From contig NW_020954588.1 of assembly GCF_900497805.2 (NCBI RefSeq), positions 14,952,787-15,016,786 of the forward strand: DNA of 64,000 nucleotides, given 5' to 3'. Origin of the DNA: Vombatus ursinus. Taxonomy: Eukaryota; Chordata; Mammalia; Diprotodontia; Vombatidae. Positions 56,166 to 64,000 of the stretch are shown here, in pieces (position 1 is the first letter of the stretch; the number at the start of each line of letters is the position of its first letter). The notes under the pieces are model-generated. The model saw nothing but the letters and a program-made list of their open reading frames with translations. It had not been told where the DNA came from and did not search any database. The position numbers and the translations under genes are program-made.

Positions 56166-56592
56166 AACTACTACAGGAAATGTATACACTACGCTTAATC
56201 TGCATTCATTAATAACATTTTACTCCATCACTTTCTTAAGTCCAGACAATCAGCAAAACAATAGATCAAACTCAGAATTATAGCATTTGCCAATTTCAAA
56301 GGTATAAATGCTTAAGTTGAAAATTTAACAATCAGCTCCATGGTTTAAGCTGGCTCCAGTGAAGTAATATTTGCTTTCCCCCTAAATATTTGCATAGTTA
56401 TTTTTTAGACATTTATCATTTGCTCTAGGAATGTCTATTGATCCCTTTTCTCCTTTTTGCCAAGAAAGTGTTTATCTCTATGTAGCTAGCTTAGGGTAAG
56501 GTGCTCTATATTTCATTTTGTGGGATTTAAAAAGTTTGAGAGATATAATTTCTGGATTATTAGTCATTTTATTAGTAAATGCTAGCATTTTA

Positions 56593-57142
56593 TTTTTTAT
56601 TTTTTATTTTTTTAATTAATTTATTTTGATTTATCAACAATCACTTCCATTTACTTTTGAGTTTAAAATTTTTCTCCCCCTTTCTCCTCACCATCTTCTC
56701 CAAGACGGTGCCCGATCTGATGTAGGCTATATATATATACACTCTAATTAAACATATTTTCACATTAGTGATGTTGTAAGTAAGTATTAGAACCAATAGG
56801 AGGAACCACCAGAAAGAGGAAACAAAACTTAACAGAAGAAAAAAAAATAGCAAATCGTATGCTTCGATCTGCATTCAAACTCTACAATTCTTTTCTTGGA
56901 TGTGGATAGCATTTTCCATCACAAGGCCTTCGGAGATGTCTTAGATCCTTGTATTTTGGGGAATGGTTAACTTTATCAATATTAGTCATCGCACAACATG
57001 GCTGTTACTGTGTACAATGTTCTCCTGGTTCTGCTCACTTCACTCAGCATCAGACCATACAAGTCTTTCCATGTTTTTCTGAAGTCAGCCTGTTCATCAT
57101 TTCTTATAGCACAATAGTATTCCATTACATATATCACAGCTT
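56593..57142 (-). mobile_element. L1, 5'-truncated, with perfect 15-bp target duplication
   Basis: The plus strand begins with the reversed A-rich tail and 3' UTR (CAACAATCACTTCCATTTAC, GATGTAGGCTATATATATAT) and ends in the reversed ORF2 tail (CTTATAGCACAATAGTATTC). AATGCTAGCATTTTA is identical on both sides (56578-56592 and 57143-57157). Confidence 0.93.
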
Positions 57143-57679
57143 AATGCTAGCATTTTAATAAGAGGTCAGTGGCACTCTCAAATGCCAAGGACAATCATGG
57201 CTGAGGGTTTCAGGCTTATATGCCTTTGGAAAAGGGGTGTTCCTGAGGGTGGTCATCAACTCTGATTGGTTAACAATTAATGAGAGAATGAATATTACAA
57301 TGAGGGGCTGGACCTATTCTAATCAGCTTTAATTATGTCACTTACCCCCAGCCTTGGGCAACCTAGTCAAAGAATTCATCCCCACCCAAACTTGAGTAGA
57401 GCACAATAGCTTCCCAACCTTGGTGGGGTCTGAGCAAGATTGTTAAGAAAGTTAATCCAATCTTATTATGAGTAATATCCTTCAAGAGACTGAACTTTGA
57501 AATGAGGACTTTAGAAAAAGGCGGAATTCTGGATCTCTTCGAATCTTTGGTTATAAATAATCGTTTCTCTCAATTTCATGTGTTAAGACACTTTGCCAAT
57601 TTATTATGATGTATTTGATAGCACATAGGTAAAGTACATACATTAATTTGAGGAGGGAAAAAAGCATTAGTAACTTTGA

Positions 57680-57840
57680 TCATAGATTTAGAGTGGCAAG
57701 GTGCCTTAGAGAGTATCTTCTCCAGCCTTTTCTGTGTATAGATGAGGAAAACAGGCGCAGACGGCTTAAGACACTTGCTCAAGTTGAAAGTAGCAGAGAT
57801 AGAATTCAAATCCAGGTCATGTGACTACAAGGCCAGCCTT
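57680..57840 (-). mobile_element. CR1/L3- or MIR-like SINE relic
   Basis: GGTGCCTTAGAGAGTATCTT, then GATGAGGAAAACAGGCGCAG, then GAATTCAAATCCAGGTCATG. Confidence 0.5.
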
Positions 57841-57889
57841 ATTCCACTTCACAGACACTTAGGTTTAAAAGCAGATAAGGATCATTAGA

Positions 57890-58435
57890 GGCAGAGATGA
57901 GTAGGAAGTGAATTCTGGGCATTGGGGATGGATTGTGAAAATACCAAGAGGCTAGAGATGGAATGTCGATTTTGGGAAATAGCTACTAGTTCAGTTTGGC
58001 TGAAAAATAACGACCATAACTAACACTTATATAGAGCTTTAAGGTTTGCAGATTACTTTACAAATGTCTTCTCTTTTGATCCTATAGAGTGTATGAAGAG
58101 GAGTAAAAGGAAATAAGCCTGAAAAGGTAGAAAAACATCATATTGATATTGAATCCTTTTTGGAGAAGTTTATATTTTATAGTCAACAGAGAATTACTAA
58201 AGGCTCTTGAAAAGGAGAGTGACTTGGTCAGGTCTGTGTCTTAGGAAGGTTATTTTGACATCTGTGTGGAGGATTGATTGGAAGTGAGGAGTTAGATTAG
58301 GAGGCTATTATAATTGACTAGGTGAGAGGTGATAAGATAAGTAGCCTAGTAAGTGGAGGAAAAAGAGATGATGTAAGAGATACTGGTGAAATAGAATACA
58401 TAAGAGTTGACAACATGTTAGGGATGTGTGTGTGT

Positions 58436-58474
<39 letters not shown>

Positions 58475-58660
58475 GAGAGGTGGGGAAAAAGCCAGGGAAG
58501 AACCAAGGATGAGCCTGATGTTATAAACTGGCAGTGGGGCACCTGGAAAGATGGAAAGCCTTCAATAAAAAGAGGAAAATTTGAATAAGGGGCAAATTTA
58601 GGGGGAAAGATGAAGAATTCTGTTTTGGGTATATAATAGAAACCTGGCCAGTGGGAGGCT
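57890..58660 (-). mobile_element. L2 internal region, with MIR scrap and TG repeat
   Basis: GGCATTGGGGATGGATTGTG, then GAGAGTGACTTGGTCAGGTC, then GGTTATTTTGACATCTGTG are reversed L2 phrases. A MIR piece lies at about 58010-58085. Confidence 0.7.
58427..58474. repeat. TG microsatellite
   Basis: About 22 TG units with one interruption. Confidence 0.95.
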
Positions 58661-59070
58661 CCATCATGCACAGCATGTTCTCCCTGCTGCCAGCCTGTTT
58701 AGAAGAGGCTGGGGAGCCTATTTCTGGAAAAGCATTATGATATAGAATAGAAGGCCCTGCTCCCCAATTTAGAACATGCACAGGTGTTCTGACTGCTTGT
58801 GGTCCCTTTAATGCATAAAGAAGTCTTTTGACTGTTGAATGAGAAGTGAGAATGTATTCAGAAGGTACTAATCAGCCAAAGCTTTTCTCTTTCTTTGCTG
58901 CCTGCCATGGAGATAAGATGCTGGAAACCTCTGTGTGAGTTGAGAGGACCTTTATTTCCCTACCTGGCTTCTGAAATGTAGCCAATGAATATGGGCCTCT
59001 GTTCTTGCTTCTTTGCATTGGTAGAGTAACAGACCAGGCTACAACCTTGTGAGCCTTAAAAAGTCAGGAG

Positions 59071-59210
59071 CTAGGTGGCACAGTGGATGGGCCTTGGAGT
59101 CAGGAGGACCTGAGTTCCAATGTGACCTCAGACACTTGATACTTACTAGCTGTGTGACCCTGAGCAAGTCACTTAACCCCGATTGCCACACCAAAAAGCA
59201 AAAAAAAAAT
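59071..59210 (+). mobile_element. MAR1/WSINE-type SINE
   Basis: CTAGGTGGCACAGTGGATGG head (first bases missing), CORE tail and A run. TCAGGAG repeats on both sides (59064-59070 and 59211-59217). Confidence 0.9.
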
Positions 59211-59889
59211 TCAGGAGGGTGAGCTTCCCAGAGATTTGTTCCCCAGACACTGAGGAACAAAGTCCTGAGCAATCTGTCTGACCTGGCACAGAAGTGGATT
59301 AGAGGCCTCCAAGAGGATATAAGAGCAAATCATTGACTGTGTCACACTTTGAAGTGAACTTGAAGAGCAGTCATTTTAAATCTGAGCTCACTTTGTCCAG
59401 GGATCAAGGTGGTGTAGAGGAGAGTGTGCCCCCACTTGTTGGAGGGAAGTATTCATACCTCTGTTCTTGTTATAATTTCTAAGGAAATATCTTGTTGTAA
59501 TAGCTAATTGAAGTAAGTTGGTTAAATGATACTGGGGCACTAATGCCTGGTGGTTAAGAGTGGGAAGAACCCACTGGAATGAGTGTTGATCTGATGGCAT
59601 TAGAGAGAATCACTGATCCCTCAAGGGCACGCTGAGAATCATGAGTGGGGAAATGTAACCGCTTGGATGGGGAGAAGAAAGGGACCTGAGCCTGAGAGTT
59701 AGGTAAGGACTCGAATTTAAAAAGGCAGCATGTGTTGACTTGACAGTGTTAGACTAGATTTGAAGAGAGATGTTGGGCCTGGATACAGCTGGATAGTGCT
59801 TCTTCATGAATTTAAAGACTATTACATGGAAGAAGGATTAGATAAGTCATACCTACGTTTATAGAATTATGGTCAATTATTGCACTGAT

Positions 59890-60400
59890 CATAGTTCTTA
59901 TTAAGTAAATTGTTCTGATTCTGGTCACTTCTCCCTACATCAGTTCATACAACTTTCCCAAGATTTCTTGGAAACTGCCCCTTTCATCATTTCTCATGGT
60001 GAAATAATGCTACATTTCATTCATATACCATAACTGGTCCAGCCATTCCCCAATTGATAGGAACTCCTTGAATTTCCAGGCAATTCCTACTGTAAGTGAG
60101 CATTTTTGTACATACTTTCCCCCCTCTTTCTTTGATTTCTTTGCAGTATAGGCCTAGTAGTGGTATCATTGAGTCAAAAGGGATGTAAAGTTTAATACCT
60201 TTTGGGGCATAGTTCCAAATCAATTTCCAGACTGGCAGGACCAATTCAAAGCTTGACCAACACAGTGGATGTGCCTGTTTTCCTGAAGTCCCTCCAACAG
60301 TCATTTTCCTTTTTTTGTTATCTTTACCATTCTGAAGGGTATGAGGCAGAACCTCAAAATTGTTTTATACACACTTAAGTTGTCAGTTTTATTCACATGT
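59890..60400 (-). mobile_element. L1 ORF2 C-terminal fragment, old
   Basis: On the minus strand the frame at 60304-60017 reads IKLYIPFDSMIPLLGLYCKE, the ORF2 C-terminal pattern. The plus strand has GGTCCAGCCATTCCCCAATT. Confidence 0.75.
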
Positions 60401-60860
60401 AATGGGGCAAAAGGGTTTCTAAAACTGTAGTTTCTTTTTTTAAATTTTGTTAATTCTCCTTTTTCATTTTTGATACTAGTAATGTTTTTTCTTTGTAAAA
60501 ATCAAATTAGCTAATAGTTACATTTTTTAAAAAGCTTTTAAAATTTCAATGGTTTTCTGCGTATAATTTTGTTAATCTCTTCTTTGATTTTTTCAGAATT
60601 TCTAATTTGATGTTTATTGGAGTTTAAATTTTTTGGGTTAGTGTTTTTTTAGTTGCCTGCTCAATTCATTGATTTATTTTTTTTAAATGACTCAAATGTT
60701 TAGTGATATAAATTTTCCTCTAAGAATTGCTTTGATGGCATCCCCAAAGTGTTGTTATGTTTGTCTCATTGTTGCTATTTTCTTCTATTGTTTGTTTTGC
60801 TTTTTGACCCAACTGTTCTTTAAAAATAAGCAATTTAGTTTCCAATTAATTTTTTAGAAA
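60401..60860 (-). mobile_element. AT-rich sequence, probably L1-derived
   Basis: Phrases such as CTCTAAGAATTGCTTTGATG and GCATCCCCAAAGTGTTG resemble old L1 sequence. The assignment is by memory of similar human repeats and is weak. Confidence 0.3.
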
Positions 60861-62465
60861 TATATATTTTTTATTAGCAAAAAAATCTGCCTTCTCTCCT
60901 TCACACCAAAACTCTCCTCCCCATTGAGAAAAAAAGAAAAACAAAAACCCTTTTACAAATATGGATAGTCAAGCAAAACAATTTCACATCGGCCAAGTCC
61001 AAAAAAATCCTTCTCATATGCTCTGAGTTTTTCACTTCTTCATCAGGAGGAAGAGCATGTGCATGTTTCATCATTAGTCCCTTGCAATGGTGGTTAGTCA
61101 TTACATTGTTAGTAGCCCTTAATTCTTTCAAAGTTGTCTTTGCCGTATTATTGTTATTGGATAAACTGTTCTACTGGTTCTATTCACTTTACTATGCATC
61201 AGTTCATATAAGTCTTCCTATATTTCTCTGAAAATGATTCATTTCTTCATTTCTTATAGCACATTAGTATTATATCACATGTGGATACTGTAATTTGTTC
61301 ACCCATTTCCCAAATTTATGGATACCCACTCAGATTCCCACTCTTTATTACATCACAAAGAACTATAAATATTTTTGTACATCTTTAATTAGAGTTTGTT
61401 TTCCATAGGATTACTTCCTACCTAAATCTACTGTTCCTCTAGTTCTCCCTTCTATTTCCCAATCTATGTGGGTGTTCTTTGACCAGTTCAGATGAGGGTG
61501 ACTATTCAAGTGTCAGCTGCTTCTTCCATCCCTTCCTCGTTGTTTGTACAGACTTCTATTTGCAAACCCCAATCATGTGGGAAAATTTTCCCTAATCTTC
61601 CTTTCCCTTCCTCTCATCCTCAGGATATTCTTCTTCCTTTCTTTCCATTCTTCTCTTAAGATCATCAAGACATCATGGAACCACTCCCAGACCTTGTCTA
61701 AAATTAGAATCCTTCTATGACCTTTGATGATGCTAGGGTTCAGAAGGGACACAAGTATCATTTCCTCATGTTAGAACGGAAGCATTTGTTCCTTGTTTAA
61801 TCCTTTATGGTTGTTAATTTGAGTTTACTTTTTTATGCTGTTCTTAACATTTGTATTTGAACTTCAGAGTGTCTATACATCTATAGTTTTTTCATCAAGA
61901 ATGTTTAGCAATCCTCTATTCAGGTCCATTTTTCCTCTATAGGATCATACTCGGTTTTGCTGGGTAAGTTAGTCTTGGTTTTAATTCTATACATTTTGTC
62001 TTCTGGAATATTATATTTCAAGTTCCCTACTTCTTTATAGTGGTAGCTACTAAGTCATGTGTGATCCTGACTATGGCCCCTCAGTACATTAATTCTTCAT
62101 TTCTGCCTGCTTGTCTTTTTCTTTCTTTGACTTGAAAGCTCTGGGCATTGTTCCTGAGAGTTTTTATTTTGATGTTTCTTTCTGCAGGTGACTGGATTTT
62201 ATTTCCACTTTGCCTTTTGGTTCTAACTGATCTGGGCAGTTTTCTTTTAAGATTTCTTGAAATATATGTAAGTTCTTTTTCTGGTCATGTCACTCAGGTA
62301 GTCCAATGATTCTAAAATTTTACCCCCATGATCTGTTTCCCAGGTTAGTTGTTTTTTCTGTGATATCTTTCATTTTCTTCTATTTTTATCCAGTCTTCTG
62401 ATTTTGTTCTTACTATTTCATGTTTTCTTATAGAACCATTGGCTTCTATTTGGTCCATTTTAATT
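60861..62465 (-). mobile_element. Old HAL1/L1-type element, ORF1 C-terminal part and 3' region
   Basis: On the minus strand, 62465-61880 corresponds to ORF1. A stretch reading ITHDLVATT, then RLTYPAKPSMI, parallels the ITQDLAAS and TYPAKLSI motifs of L1 ORF1, with stops in between. The 3' region resembles that of 10507-12768 in layout (TTTTTTCATCAAGAATG followed by TTTTGCTGGGTAAG). Confidence 0.55.
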
Positions 62466-62735
62466 TTCAGTGGATAGAGCACTGGGCTTGGAATTAGAAA
62501 GACTCATCTTCATGAGTTCAAATGTAGCTTCCGATACTAACTATCTGGGTGACCCTGGGCAAGTCACTTAACCCTATATGCCTCAGTTTCTCATCTGTAA
62601 AGTGAACTGAAGAAGGAAATGGCAAACAAGTCCAGTATCTTTGCCAAGAAAACCCCCAATGGAGTCACAAAAAGTTGGACACAATTGAAGAGTTGGACAC
62701 GATTGAAATGACTCAACAAGACAACAACAATAAAA
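62466..62735 (+). mobile_element. SINE with BovB/RTE-like tail, inserted in HAL1/L1
   Basis: CAGTGGATAGAGCACTGGGC, then CTGGGCAAGTCACTTAACCC, then GTATCTTTGCCAAGAAAACC. GTTGGACACAATTGAA occurs twice in tandem. It ends AACAACAATAAAAA. Confidence 0.88.
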
Positions 62736-62779
62736 ATTTTCCGGGAGTTTTTCTGCTTTGTCAAGTTGTAACCCTGTTG

Positions 62780-62922
62780 GGGGCAGCTAGGTGGTACAGT
62801 GGATAGAGCACTGGCCCAGGAGTCAGGAGGACCTGAGTTCAAATCTGTATTCTGACACTTACTAGCTGTGTGACTCTGGGCAAGTCACTTAACTCCAATT
62901 GCCTAAACAAATAAATAAAAAA
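62780..62922 (+). mobile_element. MAR1/WSINE-type SINE
   Basis: GGGCAGCTAGGTGGTACAGT head, CORE tail and AAAT-type tail. TTGTAACCCTGTTG (62766-62779) and TTGTAACCTTGTTG (62923-62936) are a 14-bp target duplication with one mismatch. Confidence 0.93.
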
Positions 62923-63040
62923 TTGTAACCTTGTTGTGCCAAGCTGCTAATTCCCTTTCCAACTCTTATCTTCCATAGCTCTCACTTCTTTTCCAATTTT
63001 TTTCTTTAACGACCTCACTTTATTTACGAGAAACATTTTT

Positions 63041-63332
63041 TGCTCTCCACATCCAAAGAAAGAACTATGGAGTTTGAATGCAGATCAAAGCATACTATTT
63101 GTACTTTTTTCTTCTGTTTTGTTTTGTTTCCTCTTTCTTGTGGTTCCTCCTATTGGTTCTAATTATTCCTTACAACATGACTAATGTGAAAATATGTTTA
63201 ATAGGAATGTATATGTATAGCCTATATCAGATTGTATGCCATCTTGGGGAGGAAGAGGGAGAAAAATTTATAACTCAAAAGCTTATGGAAATGATTGTTG
63301 ATAACTCAAAATAAATTAATAAAAAAATAAAA
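63041..63332 (+). mobile_element. L1 3' UTR, severely 5'-truncated
   Basis: CTCCACATCCAAAGAAAGAA through GATCAAAGCATACTATTTG to the A-rich tail. GAAACATTTTT (63030-63040) and GAAATATTTTT (63333-63343) form an 11-bp duplication with one mismatch. The frame at 63078-63314 is non-coding 3' UTR. Confidence 0.9.
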
Positions 63333-63589
63333 GAAATATTTTTACTGTGAAATAGATTATTGATTGATTAGTAGTTAAGAGTTTTATTAATCACAACAAT
63401 AACCATTGCAATCAATTTTAAAAGGCTTAGATCTAGAACTATTTTGTATAGGCTTTGGTAGTGTGGTGCTTGAAAGAAAACTATGTGTGTATCTTTGAGC
63501 AGTGTAATACTTGATATGAGACTATGCATGTCACTGAGAGTGAACCTACTTCTTGAAGGAGATAAAGAAGACAAATGGACAATGATTCA

Positions 63590-63955
63590 ATATGGTCATG
63601 GGATGTTTTTCCTAGCACTGGGTTTCTTTGGTACAGAGAAGTGTGGGGTTAGGGACTTTCCAAGGATATTGACTAACTCTGTGTTCCTGTTACCATTGGC
63701 TCTGGAAGACCCCTTTTGCAAGTCAGTGTAATTATGGACCAATCACAGCCTTAGGTTAGTTGGCACCAGTTGACATCATGTAATGAATTTACACAACCAC
63801 ACTGAATAAAAGGATATTCTGTGTGGGTGAGTCTTTGATCACTGAGGGATTATTGACCTCCATTACTGGTAATTGCTAGCCTTACCAATAAACAGATTAT
63901 GCTCAGATTTTTGTGTCTCAGTTTCCCTTAATCAAAGATTTATCTTGACAGCTCT
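63590..63955 (+). mobile_element. Possible LTR-like sequence
   Basis: The order CCAATCA (near 63740), a TATA-like AATAAAAGG (near 63804) and AATAAA (near 63889) followed by a short tail resembles a retroviral LTR. I could not define its ends or a target duplication. Treat it as a weak suggestion. Confidence 0.3.
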
Positions 63956-64000
63956 TAAAAGAAAACACAAACAACTCCAAATACTCTTACTTCAAGTCTT

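Larger units (their letters stand above)
39350..64000. other. Region 5' of the ANKUB1 coding sequence; no gene recognised
   Basis: I found no conserved coding exon here. The ANKUB1 promoter and non-coding exon(s) are expected somewhere in it but could not be fixed. Stretches with nothing recognisable are 39350-40415, 40776-42150 (apart from a G17 run and a possible LTR-like patch at about 40840-41010), 42887-44404 (apart from repeat sequence at 42887-43080), 45247-45584, 45783-46559, 46686-48044, 49131-49739, 49906-50364, 50926-51039, 52817-53085, 55481-55954, 56166-56577, 57158-57679, 58661-59063, 59211-59889 and 63344-63589. Confidence 0.6.

Noticed and set aside
58318-58671. 117-aa open frame with a His/Thr repeat
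   Set aside because: It crosses the TG microsatellite and antisense L2 sequence.
6639-62922. tRNA-like A and B boxes in many places as tRNA genes
   Set aside because: They belong to the heads of SINEs with CORE bodies and A tails. No cloverleaf with an anticodon arm is kept.
1-64000. CRISPR array, operon or phage-like system
   Set aside because: No regularly spaced direct repeats, Shine-Dalgarno-linked genes or compact gene order exist. The DNA is plainly vertebrate.

Overview
This is eukaryotic genomic DNA, almost certainly from a marsupial. It carries one spliced, slowly evolving vertebrate gene in a dense mesh of interspersed repeats. The repeats point to a marsupial: tRNA-headed CORE-SINEs of the MAR1/WSINE type, SINEs with a BovB/RTE-like tail, L1 copies with a recognisable ORF2 C-terminus and marsupial-style 3' end, ORF1-only 'half-L1' (HAL1-like) elements, and many old L2 and MIR copies. 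I cannot fix the species. There are no prokaryotic operons, CRISPR arrays or tRNA/rRNA genes.

The gene is ANKUB1 (ankyrin repeat and ubiquitin domain containing 1) on the minus strand. I could place six coding exons with consensus splice sites and consistent phases: 39338-39249, 25931-25788, 16678-16462, 8147-8033, 5491-4553 and 310-208. They total 1608 nt, or 535 residues plus stop, with no disabling change seen. A splice acceptor just before the start codon implies at least one non-coding 5' exon at higher coordinates. The 3' UTR runs off the left edge.

Layout: 1-310 is the 3' UTR and last exon. 311-39248 holds the other exons and five introns, filled with SINEs, L2, MIR, L1/HAL1, hAT elements and two solo LTRs (1059-1947 and 26365-26977). 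39350-64000 lies 5' of the coding region. It has no gene I recognise and is repeat-rich: a third solo LTR (42321-42882), a 328-bp insertion at 40432-40759 that carries an inverted copy of that LTR's junction, an old L2 with nested SINEs, a 270-bp polypurine tract, and L1/HAL1 remnants from 59.9 to 62.5 kb.

The most unusual signals are structural. (1) The 40.4-40.8 kb insertion is flanked by a 16-bp perfect direct repeat and matches 42.15-42.39 kb in inverted orientation with about 3 differences in 240 bp. (2) The LTR insertion at 42.3 kb has an empty-site paralogue at 44.5 kb. (3) All three solo LTRs sit in palindromic 4-bp target duplications with a central TA (GTAC, GTAC, CTAG). (4) An ORF1-only L1-type element has both ends and its target duplication but has lost the middle of ORF1. 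I found no clearly new multi-gene system.
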